Assembly: GCF_018687595.1 (NCBI RefSeq)
Contig: NZ_CP061298.1
Coordinates: 1,302,001 to 1,366,000, forward strand
Reading direction: 5' to 3'
DNA: 64,000 bases
Source of the DNA: Polynucleobacter paludilacus
GTDB lineage: Bacteria; Pseudomonadota; Gammaproteobacteria; Burkholderiales; Burkholderiaceae
Under the pieces are notes generated by a model that worked only from the letters and a program-made list of their open reading frames with translations, was not told the DNA's origin and ran no database searches. Shown piece after piece: positions 36,635 to 47,576 of the stretch. Numbering within the stretch: the stretch's first letter is position 1; each line of letters opens with the position of its first letter. Both the position numbers and the translations under genes were made by a program.

Positions 36635-36658
36635 CTCACTAATCAATAACTGCGCGAT

Positions 36659-37543
36659 ATGACCACTTTGAATAAACCTGTTACGAAAGCCGTCTTCCCA
36701 GTTGCCGGTTTGGGCACTCGCTTCTTGCCAGCCACCAAGGCTAGTCCAAAGGAAATGTTGAACGTGGTTGACAAGCCATTGATTCAATACGCGGCTGAAG
36801 AGGCTATTGCGGCTGGTATTACTGAAATGATTTTCGTTACAGGTCGTAGCAAACGCGCCATTGAAGATCACTTTGATAAAGCATACGAACTAGAAGCAGA
36901 GTTAGAGGCCAAGAATAAACAAGCCCTCCTGGAGATCGTCCGCAATGTCAAACCAAGTCATGTCGACTGTGTTTATGTCCGTCAACCTGAAGCCCTAGGT
37001 CTGGGTCATGCCGTTCTATGCGCAGAGAAACTCGTCCGTGATGAACCCTTTGCCATCATCCTGGCGGATGACTTATTGGATGGTCAGCCCGCTGTTCTCA
37101 AGCAAATGCTCGCTGTGCATGATGCTCAAAAAGGTTCAGTGCTGGCAGTAGAAAAAATTGATCCCGCCAAGAGCAGTTCTTATGGAATTGTTTCGGGATC
37201 AGAAGTGAGCAAGGGAATATATCGTCTCGATGGCATCGTAGAGAAACCCCAACCGAAAGATGCGCCATCCAATCTGGCAGTTGTGGGCCGTTATGTACTA
37301 TCGTCAAATATTTTTCAACACATCCGCGACCTCAAACCAGGCGCTGGTGGCGAAATTCAATTAACTGATGCCATTGCATCTCTTCTCAAGGAAGAGCCCG
37401 TATTTGCTTATGAGTACAGCGGTGTCCGCTATGACTGCGGCAGCAAGCTTGGCTACCTCAAGGCTTCGATTGAATTTGCCTTACGCCACCCAGAAGTTGG
37501 CGCTGACTTTGCTGCGTACCTGAAAAGTCGCTCTCTGGCCTAA
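36659..37543 (+). CDS. galU: UTP-glucose-1-phosphate uridylyltransferase
   Basis: GalU makes UDP-glucose for cell-surface sugars. The 294-residue protein has the nucleotide loop [20 protein letters not shown] near residues 16-35, [25 protein letters not shown] near 130, and [20 protein letters not shown]. It starts 24 bases after valS. Confidence 0.94.
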   Translation: MTTLNKPVTKAVFPVAGLGTRFLPATKASPKEMLNVVDKPLIQYAAEEAIAAGITEMIFVTGRSKRAIEDHFDKAYELEAELEAKNKQALLEIVRNVKPSHVDCVYVRQPEALGLGHAVLCAEKLVRDEPFAIILADDLLDGQPAVLKQMLAVHDAQKGSVLAVEKIDPAKSSSYGIVSGSEVSKGIYRLDGIVEKPQPKDAPSNLAVVGRYVLSSNIFQHIRDLKPGAGGEIQLTDAIASLLKEEPVFAYEYSGVRYDCGSKLGYLKASIEFALRHPEVGADFAAYLKSRSLA

Positions 37544-37555
37544 ATTAGGTGTCGC

Positions 37556-37801
37556 TTATCTTCTTTTCATAAAGAAGATCAGAACATCACCTTCTTTTCC
37601 AGCAGCAAGCAGTTCATTGCCAGTTTGCTTGGCAAACGCAGGGAAGTCATGCACTGCGCCAGCATCGGTTGCTTTGATCTTCAATACTTCGCCTGATTGC
37701 ATATTAGCTAAAGCCTTCTTGGTACGCAAAATGGGTAGTGGGCAATTCATACCAATCGCATCGACTTCTGCATTAAAGACCATATTCAAGTTCTCACTCA
37801 T
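37556..37801 (-). CDS. TusA-family sulfur carrier-like protein
   Basis: An 81-residue protein with the CPxP motif in [15 protein letters not shown] near residues 20-23; the cysteine can hold a persulfide in TusA. The rest has the two-layer alpha/beta pattern ([23 protein letters not shown]). It overlaps the alaS stop by four bases and is translated after it. It may act in tRNA thiolation or general sulfur delivery; this cannot be decided here. Confidence 0.88.
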   Translation of the reverse strand: MSENLNMVFNAEVDAIGMNCPLPILRTKKALANMQSGEVLKIKATDAGAVHDFPAFAKQTGNELLAAGKEGDVLIFFMKRR

Positions 37802-40422
37802 TTACTCGCAACCCAATCTTTCACTCCAGCTAACGCCGCAGGAAGAGCAGCAGCATTCGTGCCGCCCGCCATCGCCATTTCGGGCTTACCACCACCCTTA
37901 CCGCCAACTTGCAGGGCAACGAAGTTAACGAGATCACCTGCTTTCACTTTAGCAATCGTGTCGGCAGTAACGCCTGCAATCAAACTCACCTTATCACCTT
38001 GCACTGAAGCCAATACAATCGCAGCGGTCTTGAGTTTGCCTTTAAGAGCATCCATCGTTTCGCGCAAGACTTGCGCATCTGCGCCATCCAGTCGAGCTGC
38101 TAATACTTTGATTCCATTGACTTCAATCGCTTGACTAGCTAATTCATCACCTTGGCTAGCAGCCAATTTGGAATTGACTTTCTCTAGCTCACGCTCCGCA
38201 TGTCGCAAACTTTCTTGTAATTGCGTCACGCGGTTCACTAAATCTCCGGGATGCGTTTTGAGAATCGTTGCCGCCTCATTCACGCGATCTTCTAGGTCTT
38301 GTAGAAAATGGAGGGCGTTGCTACCTGTAACTGCTTCTACCCGACGAATGCCAGCAGCCACACCGCTCTCAGACAGAATCTTTAGGCTACCAATATCGCC
38401 GGTACGTTGTACGTGAGTGCCGCCGCATAACTCTTTTGAGCTGCCAATTTCCAATACGCGCACTTCTTCACCGTACTTCTCACCAAAGAGCATCATAGCC
38501 CCAGTCTTCTGTGCGTCATCTAATGACATGACTTTGGCTGAGGTAGCAGCATTGGCCAAAATTTCGGCATTGACAATATCTTCGATGCGGCGAATTTCTT
38601 CTGAAGAGATCGGGGCATTATGCGTAAAGTCAAAACGGGTTTTAGTAGCATCCACTAAAGAACCTTTTTGCTGAACATGATCACCCAGCACTTCGCGCAA
38701 TGCTTTATGGAGGATATGAGTTGCGCTATGGTTACGCATCGTATCGAGGCGAAGCTTTCTATCTACAATCGCAGTGAGCGAATCACCAACCTTCAACTCA
38801 CCCTCCAGCAATTCGCCTTGATGCCCAAAGACAGCGGCCTGAATTTTGAAAGTATCTTGCACGCCAAAGCGAGCAGTCTCGTTACGTAACTCACCTTGAT
38901 CACCAACCTGACCGCCTGACTCAGCATAGAACGGGGTATTGTCTAAAACCACAACGGCGGCATCGCCAGCCTGAATTGCCTGCACTGGGGCGCCGTCTAC
39001 ATAAAGAGCTGTAACACTAGCACCCTCATGCTTGAGGTTCTCGTACCCATGAAAATGGGTTGGCTTACCTGAATACTCCAGCCCTTGTGCTACTTTGAAT
39101 TTACCTGCAGCTCGAGCTTGATCCCGTTGCTTTTGCATCGCTTGCTCGAAGCCTTCTGCATCTACGGTAACGCCTCGTTCACGACAAACATCTGCGGTTA
39201 AATCCAATGGAAATCCAAAGGTGTCATGTAGACGGAAAGCGGTCTCACCATCAACCACTGTTGCGCCACCTGCTAGAGCGCTCTCGAGGATTTCCATGCC
39301 ATTTGAAATGGTCTGGAAGAAGCGCTCTTCTTCTTGTTTCAAAACTTCGCCGACTTTATCTTGCGCCGCCCGAAGTTCTGGGTATGCCTCACCCATCTCT
39401 TTGACTAAGGCAGGAACCAATTGATAGAAGAAAGGCTTACGTGCACCTAGCTTATATCCATGACGAATCGCACGACGCGCAATTCGGCGCAGAACATAAC
39501 CGCGCCCAGCATTACCGGGGATCACACCATCAACCACCACAAAGCTGCAGGCACGAATATGATCTGCAATCACTTTTAAGGATGGACTATTCGCGTCGCA
39601 ATGGCCTCCACCAGCAGCATCGACTGCTTCTTTAGCAGCCTTTAATAAGTGAACAAATAAGTCGATTTCATAATTGGAATGCACCTGTTGCAGAACTGCT
39701 GCAATGCGCTCAAGGCCCATGCCCGTATCTACGCTAGGCTTAGGTAGAGGATGCATATTGCCCGCTTCATCGCGATTAAATTGCATGAAGACGTTATTCC
39801 AAATCTCGATGAAGCGATCGCCATCCTCATCGGGGCTGCCAGGAGGACCTCCTGGAATATGCTCACCATGATCGTAAAAAATTTCAGTACAGGGGCCGCA
39901 TGGACCCGTATCACCCATCATCCAGAAATTATCAGAAGCGTAACGCGCGCCCTTGTTATCGCCAATCCGAATAATCCGTTCAGCAGGGACGCCAATCTGA
40001 TCTTTCCAAATCGCATAAGCTTCATCATCCTCGGCATACACAGTAACGAGAAGTTTTTCTTTGGGTAGTTTGAAGACCTGTGTCAGCAGATCCCATGCAA
40101 ACTGGATCGCCTCTTTCTTAAAGTAATCCCCAAAAGAGAAGTTGCCCAGCATTTCAAAGAAAGTGTGGTGACGTGCGGTGTAACCCACATTATCTAAATC
40201 ATTATGCTTACCACCTGCCCGAATACATTTCTGTGCCGTTGTTGCCCTGCTATAGGGGCGCTTATCAAACCCTAAGAAAACGTCTTTAAATTGATTCATC
40301 CCTGCATTCGTAAACAGCAGGGTCGGATCATCTCCAGGCACTACAGGGCTAGATGGGACAATTTGGTGGCCCTTGCTGGCAAAGAAATCCAGGTAGGCTT
40401 GGCGAATTTGGGAGACTTTCAT
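37798..40422 (-). CDS. alaS: Alanyl-tRNA synthetase
   Basis: Class II synthetase of 874 residues. The catalytic domain starts [19 protein letters not shown] and includes [17 protein letters not shown]. The editing domain has the zinc-type ligands [16 protein letters not shown] near residue 567 and [17 protein letters not shown] near 665. A coiled coil and the C-Ala domain follow, with the Gly-rich [15 protein letters not shown]. The length fits the family. Confidence 0.96.
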   Translation of the reverse strand: MKVSQIRQAYLDFFASKGHQIVPSSPVVPGDDPTLLFTNAGMNQFKDVFLGFDKRPYSRATTAQKCIRAGGKHNDLDNVGYTARHHTFFEMLGNFSFGDYFKKEAIQFAWDLLTQVFKLPKEKLLVTVYAEDDEAYAIWKDQIGVPAERIIRIGDNKGARYASDNFWMMGDTGPCGPCTEIFYDHGEHIPGGPPGSPDEDGDRFIEIWNNVFMQFNRDEAGNMHPLPKPSVDTGMGLERIAAVLQQVHSNYEIDLFVHLLKAAKEAVDAAGGGHCDANSPSLKVIADHIRACSFVVVDGVIPGNAGRGYVLRRIARRAIRHGYKLGARKPFFYQLVPALVKEMGEAYPELRAAQDKVGEVLKQEEERFFQTISNGMEILESALAGGATVVDGETAFRLHDTFGFPLDLTADVCRERGVTVDAEGFEQAMQKQRDQARAAGKFKVAQGLEYSGKPTHFHGYENLKHEGASVTALYVDGAPVQAIQAGDAAVVVLDNTPFYAESGGQVGDQGELRNETARFGVQDTFKIQAAVFGHQGELLEGELKVGDSLTAIVDRKLRLDTMRNHSATHILHKALREVLGDHVQQKGSLVDATKTRFDFTHNAPISSEEIRRIEDIVNAEILANAATSAKVMSLDDAQKTGAMMLFGEKYGEEVRVLEIGSSKELCGGTHVQRTGDIGSLKILSESGVAAGIRRVEAVTGSNALHFLQDLEDRVNEAATILKTHPGDLVNRVTQLQESLRHAERELEKVNSKLAASQGDELASQAIEVNGIKVLAARLDGADAQVLRETMDALKGKLKTAAIVLASVQGDKVSLIAGVTADTIAKVKAGDLVNFVALQVGGKGGGKPEMAMAGGTNAAALPAALAGVKDWVASK

Positions 40423-40548
40423 GTGAATAATTATCGCATTGGCCCAAATCTAGGGCAAACCCTAGAAAGAGGTCTCTAGGTCTGCCTTACAATTCATCAG
40501 CTTTGATATAAATAAATCGGCACAAATGCCGATACACAAGGAGATTTT

Positions 40549-41007
40549 GTGGAAATCCGTAATCAAAAAGATTTTGGTGCTGGCCTGATGTACATGGTGG
40601 TCGGTATCTTTTTTGCCTATCTAGCCAGCCAGTATCAAATGGGGACGCCTGCCAAAATGGGGCCCGGTTACTTTCCATTTTGGATCGGAATACTCCTTAC
40701 TGCCATCGGCTTACTTGTTTTAGTAAAGTCACTCAGCGCCAAGGCAGCCATTGAAAAGATTCCAACTTTTAACTGGAAAATTATTGGGCTAATTACTGGA
40801 TCAGTCATTCTTTATGGCGTTCTGCTCCCCATCATGGGCTTTGCCTTCGCTATTCTGGTACTGGTGTTTACTTCAGCCTACGCTAGTCATGAGTTCAATT
40901 GGAGGGGCACCTTGGTCAATGCGGTGGTCTTGGCCGCCTCGACCTATTTAGTTTTTGTGCTGGGACTCAAATTGCAGTTCCCATTACTTCCCTTCTTCTT
41001 TCAATAA
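40549..41007 (+). CDS. tctB: TctB-type small membrane subunit of a tripartite tricarboxylate transporter
   Basis: A 152-residue protein with four membrane segments and the family motif MGPGYFPFWIGILL near residues 42-55. It pairs with the large TctA subunit encoded 18 bases downstream. The start is GTG at 40549, with AAGGAG just upstream. No tctC (periplasmic binding protein) lies next to it. The substrate is not known. Confidence 0.88.
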   Translation: MEIRNQKDFGAGLMYMVVGIFFAYLASQYQMGTPAKMGPGYFPFWIGILLTAIGLLVLVKSLSAKAAIEKIPTFNWKIIGLITGSVILYGVLLPIMGFAFAILVLVFTSAYASHEFNWRGTLVNAVVLAASTYLVFVLGLKLQFPLLPFFFQ

Positions 41008-41025
41008 TTAACCGGGACACTCAAA

Positions 41026-42528
41026 ATGGATTTATTTAGCAATCTAGCGCTCGGTTTCGATACCGCCTTCACCCTACAGAATCTTCTGTATTGCTTTATC
41101 GGCTGCATCCTGGGCACGCTCATTGGAGTATTGCCCGGCCTTGGTCCCATTGCCACTATTGCAATGCTCTTGCCAGCAACCTACGCACTTCCACCCACAG
41201 CCGCCCTGATTATGTTGGCTGGTATTTACTATGGCTCCCAATACGGCGGCTCTACTACAGCCATTTTGCTCAATATTCCGGGAGAGACGTCCTCGGTGGT
41301 CACTGCAATTGATGGCTATCAAATGGCTCGCAATGGTCGAGCGGGTGTAGCACTCTTTACTGCAGGCATGGGATCTTTCTTCGCTGGTTGCGTAGCAACT
41401 TTAGTGCTTGCCGCCTTTGCTGCCCCCCTTTCTCAACTTGCATTTAAGTTTGGTCCTGCTGAATATTTTTCCTTGATGGTCCTCGGCCTTATCGGCGCTG
41501 TTGTGCTCGCCTCTGGATCCTTGATCAAGGCGATCGGCATGATTGTGCTTGGTCTATTAATGGGTCTGGTTGGGACTGACGTTAACTCTGGTGTATCCCG
41601 TTATGCATTCGATATTCCAGAGTTGAGCGATGGTATTGGCTTTGTTGCCGTTGCGATGGGCGTATTTGGTTTTGCTGAAATCATGACCAACCTTGAAAAG
41701 AAAGGTGAGGATGAGGGCTTCTTGAACAAGATGACCACCATGATTCCAACCAAGCAAGACATTAAGCGCATGATTCCTGCCATCTTGCGCGGTACAACCA
41801 TTGGTTCTATTTTAGGCATCCTGCCTGGAGGTGGCGCTGCTTTGGCTTCATTTGGCGCTTACTCTGTAGAGAAGAAAACTTCCAAGTACAGCCATGAATT
41901 CGGTAAGGGCGCTATTGAGGGTGTTGCTGGCCCAGAGTCAGCAAATAACGCTGCCGCACAAACCTCCTTCATTCCATTGCTCACTTTGGGTATTCCACCA
42001 AATGCTGTGATGGCGCTCATGGTTGGTGCCATGACAATTCATAACATCCAACCAGGACCCCAGGTGATGACGAGTAATCCAGCTCTCTTTTGGGGCTTGA
42101 TTGCGTCCATGTGGATCGGCAATATGATGCTGATCATTTTGAACTTGCCACTGATTGGAATGTGGGTACAGCTTCTGAAGATCCCATATCGCTTTATGTA
42201 TCCAGCCATCCTGGTCTTCTGCTGTATTGGCGTCTACACCGTTAACAACACCGTGTTTGATGTCTACATCACTGCTGTGTTTGGTCTAGTCGGTTACTTG
42301 TTTACCAAACTGGGCTGCGAGCCACCTCCACTGCTACTGGGTTTTATCTTGGGACCCATGATGGAAGAAAACTTCCGCCGCGCCCTATTGTTATCACGTG
42401 GAGATTTCTCGACCTTCTTTACCCGTCCACTCTCCCTGGGTCTGTTAATTGCTGCAGCCCTCTTGGTTGTGATTGTGGCACTGCCAGCGGTTAAGAAAAC
42501 CCGCGAGGAAGCATTCGTAGAGGAATAA
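41026..42528 (+). CDS. tctA: TctA-type large membrane subunit of a tripartite tricarboxylate transporter
   Basis: A 500-residue permease with about 12 membrane segments. Family motifs: GVLPGLGPIATIAMLLP near residues 38-54, YYGSQYGGSTTAILLNIPGE, LGILPGGGAALASFGAY near 262-278, and GVAGPESANNAAAQTSFIPLLTLGIPPN near 300. It moves a carboxylate with TctB and a periplasmic binding protein, driven by an ion gradient. A terminator follows 20 bases after the stop. Confidence 0.93.
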   Translation: MDLFSNLALGFDTAFTLQNLLYCFIGCILGTLIGVLPGLGPIATIAMLLPATYALPPTAALIMLAGIYYGSQYGGSTTAILLNIPGETSSVVTAIDGYQMARNGRAGVALFTAGMGSFFAGCVATLVLAAFAAPLSQLAFKFGPAEYFSLMVLGLIGAVVLASGSLIKAIGMIVLGLLMGLVGTDVNSGVSRYAFDIPELSDGIGFVAVAMGVFGFAEIMTNLEKKGEDEGFLNKMTTMIPTKQDIKRMIPAILRGTTIGSILGILPGGGAALASFGAYSVEKKTSKYSHEFGKGAIEGVAGPESANNAAAQTSFIPLLTLGIPPNAVMALMVGAMTIHNIQPGPQVMTSNPALFWGLIASMWIGNMMLIILNLPLIGMWVQLLKIPYRFMYPAILVFCCIGVYTVNNTVFDVYITAVFGLVGYLFTKLGCEPPPLLLGFILGPMMEENFRRALLLSRGDFSTFFTRPLSLGLLIAAALLVVIVALPAVKKTREEAFVEE

Positions 42529-42547
42529 GTAGTATTCGCCTAGAACC

Positions 42548-42575
42548 AAGCCCGCAGCAGTTTGCGGGCTTTTTC
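42548..42575 (+). terminator. Terminator after tctA
   Basis: AAGCCCGCA, a short loop, TGCGGGCTT, then TTTCTTTG. It ends tctBA before glnS. Confidence 0.85.
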
Positions 42576-42607
42576 TTTGAGCGCAAGGATTTCCTTACAA
42601 TGTTGGA

Positions 42608-44380
42608 ATGTCCCAAGAAAGCAAATCAGCTAAATCCAGTCCTAGCTCGGTAACAGAGCCATCTAATTTTCTGCGCCAAATTATTGATCACGATTTAGCA
42701 AGTGGTGCATATGCTGGACGTAGCGATAGTGAGGGACATGGATTGCCAACTATCATTACGCGCTTCCCACCAGAACCCAATGGCTATCTGCACATTGGTC
42801 ATGCCAAAAGCATTTGCCTCAATTTCGGCTTAGCAGAAGATTACAACCAGCTTCCCGGGGGAGCTCGTTGCAATATGCGTTTAGATGACACCAATCCCGT
42901 CAAAGAAGATGTGGAATATGCAGAGAGTATTTTGGATGCTGTGAAATGGCTTGGTTTTGATTGGGGAACACATCTTTATCATGCAAGCGATTATTTTGAT
43001 CGCCTCTATGAATTTGCTGAAATTCTGATTCAGCATGGCAAAGCCTATGTTGATAGTCAAAGCGCAGATGACATTCACACCAATCGCGGCAACTTTGGTC
43101 AAGCCGGAAAAAATAGCGCCTATCGCGAACGCACATCTGAAGAAAATTTACAACTCTTTCGGGACATGCGTGACGGCAAGTTCAAAGATGGTGAACACGT
43201 ATTACGCTTAAAGATTGATATGGCCCATCCGAATATTGTGATGCGAGACCCTGTGGTATATCGCATTCGCCATACTGACCACCATCGCACTGGTAATAAG
43301 TGGTGTATCTATCCGCTGTATGACTTCACGCATTGCATTTCTGATGCGCTTGAAAATGTTTCTCACTCGATCTGCACCCTGGAGTTTGAAAATAATCGCC
43401 CACTGTATGACTGGGTTCTCAATGCCTTAAAAGAAGCGGGCGTCTTCAAGGGACCTCTGCCACACCAATACGAATTCGCTCGTCTGAATCTGACTTACAC
43501 GATTACCAGCAAAAGAAAACTTCTCCAGCTGGTAGAAGAAAAACATGTTGATGCCTGGGATGACCCCCGTATGCCCACCATTGTTGGCATACGTCGGCGT
43601 GGCTACACCCCCGAAAGCATTCGTTTATTTTGTGAACGCATTGGCGTCTCTAAAGCGGATAGCTGGATTAATATGAGCACACTTGAGCAAGCTTTGCGGG
43701 ATGATCTTGAAGTCAGAGCTCCTCGCGCAACCGCCGTTCTAAAGCCCCTCAAGCTGGTAATACAAAACTTTGATGAGCAAGCCAGTGAGCTCTGCTCCGC
43801 ACCGCGTCACCCTCAGCACTCCGAGTGGGGTAACCGTGATTTTCATTTCACACGCGAGCTGTGGATTGAGGCAGATGATTTTATGAAAGAGCCAATCAAA
43901 GGCTTCTTCAGGCTGTATCCACCCATAGGTGATCAAGCTGGTAGCCGAGTTCGTTTACGTCATGGTTTTGTGATTGAGTGCACCGGCTTTGAACAAGATG
44001 CTGCGGGCAATATCACTCAAGTCAATGCAAATTACTTCCCCGATAGTAAAAGCGGTACAGCAGGATCCAATAACTACAAAGTTAAAGGGAATATTCATTG
44101 GATCAGCGTTCAGGAGGCTGTGCCAGCTGAAGTCCGCCTTTACGACCACCTCTTTAATGATCCTCATCCAGATAGCGGCGATAAGAATTTCCTAGATGCA
44201 ATCAACCCTCACTCCAAGCAAATGATCACCGCTTACTTAGAGCCCTGTATGAAAGAAGCGAAACCAGAAGAGCGCTTTCAGTTCGAGCGACATGGTTATT
44301 TTGTTGCCGATCAACTTGACTCCAAACCAGGCAAGCCAGTTTTCAATCGCGCGGTTGGACTTAAGGATTCTTGGAAATAG
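42608..44380 (+). CDS. glnS: Glutaminyl-tRNA synthetase
   Basis: Class I synthetase of 590 residues. The HIGH motif is in FPPEPNGYLHIGHAKSICLNFG near residue 57, MRLDDTNPVKEDVEY follows, and the KMSKS equivalent is TSKRKLLQL near 300. The C-terminal beta-barrel anticodon-binding domains are present. The gene ends in a 20-base overlap with the convergent gene at 44361-45257. Confidence 0.95.
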   Translation: MSQESKSAKSSPSSVTEPSNFLRQIIDHDLASGAYAGRSDSEGHGLPTIITRFPPEPNGYLHIGHAKSICLNFGLAEDYNQLPGGARCNMRLDDTNPVKEDVEYAESILDAVKWLGFDWGTHLYHASDYFDRLYEFAEILIQHGKAYVDSQSADDIHTNRGNFGQAGKNSAYRERTSEENLQLFRDMRDGKFKDGEHVLRLKIDMAHPNIVMRDPVVYRIRHTDHHRTGNKWCIYPLYDFTHCISDALENVSHSICTLEFENNRPLYDWVLNALKEAGVFKGPLPHQYEFARLNLTYTITSKRKLLQLVEEKHVDAWDDPRMPTIVGIRRRGYTPESIRLFCERIGVSKADSWINMSTLEQALRDDLEVRAPRATAVLKPLKLVIQNFDEQASELCSAPRHPQHSEWGNRDFHFTRELWIEADDFMKEPIKGFFRLYPPIGDQAGSRVRLRHGFVIECTGFEQDAAGNITQVNANYFPDSKSGTAGSNNYKVKGNIHWISVQEAVPAEVRLYDHLFNDPHPDSGDKNFLDAINPHSKQMITAYLEPCMKEAKPEERFQFERHGYFVADQLDSKPGKPVFNRAVGLKDSWK

Positions 44381-45257
44381 TTTTGAGGAATGCCGCTACG
44401 CTCGGGTAGCGCAAAGTCGTTTTCAATTCACCCAGGCGGGTATTCATGACCCGTCGAGACTCACGCATAAAAGACCAGAGCATTGGACTCACGATTTTTT
44501 GTAATTGCTCAGCAGGCAGTCTTGGTGGTCTTACCAATGCAAATGCGTCAGCAACCTGATCAAAGTAATCACCCATCTTCGTTTCACCACCATCGCAGGC
44601 GTTAATCACCCTCTGTGGTTTACCGTGATAAACCGTGGCACATACCAACCTTGCAAGATCTTCGCTATGAATGTGATTGGAATAAGCGTCTTCCTCGGGT
44701 ATTAGTGCTGGTGTCTTGGCCTCTAAGCGTTCGAGCGGCAAACGATTCGGCGCATAAATCCCCGGAACCCTCAAGATAGTCAACAAGACCCTATGCGCTG
44801 GCGCCCATAACCTCAAGCAACGCTCAGCATCGACGCGCCGCCAAGCCCTTTCGCTTTCGGGGTGAACGGGGGTAGTTTCGCTGACATAAGCGCCTGCATG
44901 ATTGCCATAGACACCTGTGGTACTGACATAGATGAGGCGTCGGACCTGATTGGGTCTTTGGGATAAAATTCGAATGAGATTTCGAGTGCGCTGGTCCAAA
45001 TGGCCCCTATTTTGTGGGGGTGCCAAATGAATGACTGTTTCTGCGATTGCACTTAAACGCCATAAGCTATCGAGTTCGTCCAGATTGCCTAAAAGCGGTA
45101 CAGCTCCAACCGCTCTGAGTTCAGCAAACCGGCTCACTTGAGAAGTTAAAGCAAAGACTTTGTAGTGACGAATGAGTTGTTTGGCTACGCGCAGACCAAT
45201 GTCGCCGCAGCCAATAATCAGAATTCGAGGTTTACCAAACGATTGCATAACTGACAT
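44361..45257 (-). CDS. NAD-binding epimerase/dehydratase-like protein (extended SDR, YeeZ-like)
   Basis: A 298-residue Rossmann-fold protein. The nucleotide-binding loop is ILIIGCGDIGLRVAKQL near residues 11-28, and TVIHLAPPQNRG and YVSTTGVYGNHAGAYVSE match the SDR active-site region (Ser, Tyr; the usual lysine is not in its standard place). It resembles YeeZ-type proteins of unknown substrate. The start may be three residues later. It is divergent from the ferredoxin reductase gene at 45284. Confidence 0.78.
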   Translation of the reverse strand: MSVMQSFGKPRILIIGCGDIGLRVAKQLIRHYKVFALTSQVSRFAELRAVGAVPLLGNLDELDSLWRLSAIAETVIHLAPPQNRGHLDQRTRNLIRILSQRPNQVRRLIYVSTTGVYGNHAGAYVSETTPVHPESERAWRRVDAERCLRLWAPAHRVLLTILRVPGIYAPNRLPLERLEAKTPALIPEEDAYSNHIHSEDLARLVCATVYHGKPQRVINACDGGETKMGDYFDQVADAFALVRPPRLPAEQLQKIVSPMLWSFMRESRRVMNTRLGELKTTLRYPSVAAFLKTISKNP

Positions 45258-45283
45258 CGTAACGATTTATTAAAGGAATGAGA

Positions 45284-46324
45284 ATGTCTTACCAAGTCAC
45301 CATCAAAGCGAGCGGCAAACAATTTGAGGTTAACGCCGATGAAAACGTGCTCGAGGCGGCTCTGCGTCACAATATACAACTACCCTATGGCTGTAAAAAT
45401 GGTGCCTGTGGCTCCTGCAAGGGCAAGATACTCGAAGGTCAAGTAACCCACGGGCAACATAGCGCTAGCGCCCTCTCGCCTAACGATGAAGCCGCTGGAT
45501 CTGCTTTATTCTGCTGCTGCCATCCTCAATCGGATCTCTTGATTGAAGCTCGCGAGATTCAAGGGGGTGGAGATATGCCAGTGCGTAAGGTGCCTTGCCG
45601 TGTTGCATCCCTATCCATGCCAAGTGCTGATGTTGCGATTCTTAAACTCCAGTTGCCCGCTACAGATCGGTTCCAATATTTAGCGGGTCAATACATTGAG
45701 TTTCTCTTAAAGGATGGGCAAAGACGTGCTTACTCAATCGCAACACCCCCAGTCGCTGAGGGTCCGCTTGAGCTTCATATTCGCCATCTACCTGGCGGCT
45801 TGTTTACAGACTTTGTCTTCGGCAAAACAACGCCCGCTTTAAAAGAGAAAGACATCCTACGTTTTGAAGGCCCCTTAGGTAGCTTTTTCTTGAGAGAAGA
45901 TTCTCAAAAACCCATTATTTTTGTTGCCGCTGGAACTGGCTTTGCGCCGATTAAATCGATCATTGAGCAGATGCAGGCTAAAAAGATCACTCGCCCCATT
46001 CATCTCTATTGGGGCGGCCGTCGCCCCAGCGATCTTTATCTTGATGAAATGTGCCAGGCCTGGGCCAAAGAGATTCCTGAATTTACCTATACGCCAGTCA
46101 TTTCCGATGGCCTGGCTGAAGACGCTTGGACTGGCCGTACCGGCTTTGTGCACGCTGCAGTAATGCAAGACCACCCGGATTTGTCTGCCTTCCAGGTCTA
46201 TGCCTGTGGAGCGCCAGTGATGGTGAATGCAGCACGACAAGACTTTTCATCAAAATGTCATTTGCCTGAAGAAGAATTTTTCGCAGACTCATTCACCAGC
46301 GCCGCAGATCTCGCATCTGCGTAA
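45284..46324 (+). CDS. Ferredoxin-NAD(P)H reductase fusion (AscD / CDP-6-deoxyglucoseen reductase-like)
   Basis: A 346-residue electron-transfer protein. The N-terminal plant-type 2Fe-2S ferredoxin has CKNGACGSC near residues 36-44 with the fourth cysteine in LFCCCHPQ. Next comes an FAD domain with RRAYSIATPP near 149 and a C-terminal NAD domain (FVAAGTGFAPIKSIIE, YACGAPVMV). The name AscD is from sequence likeness; with no dideoxysugar genes here it is more likely a general reductase, possibly for an oxygenase. The ATG at 45284 is chosen because AAAGGA lies six bases before it. Confidence 0.85.
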   Translation: MSYQVTIKASGKQFEVNADENVLEAALRHNIQLPYGCKNGACGSCKGKILEGQVTHGQHSASALSPNDEAAGSALFCCCHPQSDLLIEAREIQGGGDMPVRKVPCRVASLSMPSADVAILKLQLPATDRFQYLAGQYIEFLLKDGQRRAYSIATPPVAEGPLELHIRHLPGGLFTDFVFGKTTPALKEKDILRFEGPLGSFFLREDSQKPIIFVAAGTGFAPIKSIIEQMQAKKITRPIHLYWGGRRPSDLYLDEMCQAWAKEIPEFTYTPVISDGLAEDAWTGRTGFVHAAVMQDHPDLSAFQVYACGAPVMVNAARQDFSSKCHLPEEEFFADSFTSAADLASA

Positions 46325-46363
46325 TAATAAGGTCTTGCCTGAATCCCTTATCTTCCAAAAGAC

Positions 46364-47554
46364 ATGAACAAAGCACCAGCTACTATTGATACCCACTCAG
46401 TGATGTTCATCACACAGCGGCCTGACGTGGTCATGGTTGAAGGTGAGGGATCTTGGTTAACAGATAACAACGGCAAACGCTATTTAGATTTTCTGCAAGG
46501 TTGGGCGGTCAATTGTCTCGGTCATGGTAACCCTGGCATGATTTCTGCACTAATTACACAAGCTAAGAAGCTGATCAATCCCAGCCCCGCTTTTTATAAC
46601 GAACCAATGATTGGTTTGTCAGATCTCTTAACGAGCAATAGTTGTTTTGACAAAGTCTTTTTTGCCAACAGCGGAGCTGAAGCTAACGAAGGTGCCATTA
46701 AATTGGCGCGTAAATGGGGGCAACTCCATAAAGGCGGCGCTTTCGAGATCATTACCTTTGATCACAGCTTTCACGGGCGCACCTTAGCCACGATGAGCGC
46801 CTCCGGCAAACCAGGCTGGGATACCTTATTCGCGCCGCAAGTGCCTGGTTTTCCAAAAGCAGATCTGAATGATTTGGACTCGGTTAAAAAATTAGTTAAC
46901 GAGAAGACGGTTGCGGTGATGCTAGAACCTGTTCAAGGAGAAGGCGGTGTCATACCTGCAGACCCTGAATTTATGAAGGACTTGCGCAAGTTCACCAAAG
47001 AACACAATATTCTTTTGATTGTGGATGAAGTACAAGCTGGATGTGGACGAACAGGCAAACTCTTTGCACACCAGCTGTACGACATTGAGCCTGACATCAT
47101 GAGTTTAGGCAAAGGGATTGGTGGTGGCGTCCCTCTTGCTGCGGTCCTTGCAACCGATGCTGTTGCATGTTTTGTACCCGGCGATCAGGGCGGCACCTAT
47201 AACGGCAATCCACTCATGACCGCTGTAGGCATGAGCGTTATTGAGCAGTTACTTGCTCCAGGATTTTTAGATGCAGTCAAAGCCAAAGGCGCCCTCTTGC
47301 GCGCTGAACTCCTTAAGTTAGTAAATGAGTTTGGACTCGAGGGTGAACGTGGCGAAGGCTTACTAAGAGCATTGATGCTCGGCAAAGATATCGGCCCTAA
47401 ATTGGTTGAGCTTGCTCGCGATCGCAGTCCAGAGGGATTATTGATTAATTCACCAAGACCAAACTTGCTCCGCTTCATGCCAGCACTCAATATCGCTGAT
47501 CAAGAGATCATACAGATGTGCAATATGCTCCGCGAGCTCTTAAAGCAAGTCTAA
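46364..47554 (+). CDS. argD: Acetylornithine aminotransferase-family protein
   Basis: A class III PLP aminotransferase of 396 residues. FANSGAEANEGAIKLARKWG near residues 103-122 is the cofactor phosphate region, DHSFHGRTLATMSASG the substrate loop, LLIVDEVQAGCGRTGK the aspartate motif, and the PLP lysine is in SLGKGIGGGVPLAA near 249. The best fit is ArgD in arginine synthesis, but related omega-aminotransferases share these motifs, so the substrate is moderately sure. Confidence 0.83.
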   Translation: MNKAPATIDTHSVMFITQRPDVVMVEGEGSWLTDNNGKRYLDFLQGWAVNCLGHGNPGMISALITQAKKLINPSPAFYNEPMIGLSDLLTSNSCFDKVFFANSGAEANEGAIKLARKWGQLHKGGAFEIITFDHSFHGRTLATMSASGKPGWDTLFAPQVPGFPKADLNDLDSVKKLVNEKTVAVMLEPVQGEGGVIPADPEFMKDLRKFTKEHNILLIVDEVQAGCGRTGKLFAHQLYDIEPDIMSLGKGIGGGVPLAAVLATDAVACFVPGDQGGTYNGNPLMTAVGMSVIEQLLAPGFLDAVKAKGALLRAELLKLVNEFGLEGERGEGLLRALMLGKDIGPKLVELARDRSPEGLLINSPRPNLLRFMPALNIADQEIIQMCNMLRELLKQV

Positions 47555-47576
47555 GTTTGCTTGCTGATTGAATGCA

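Noticed and set aside
37859..38674. Series of plus-strand frames opposite alaS
   Set aside because: No ribosome sites or families; shadows of alaS codon bias.
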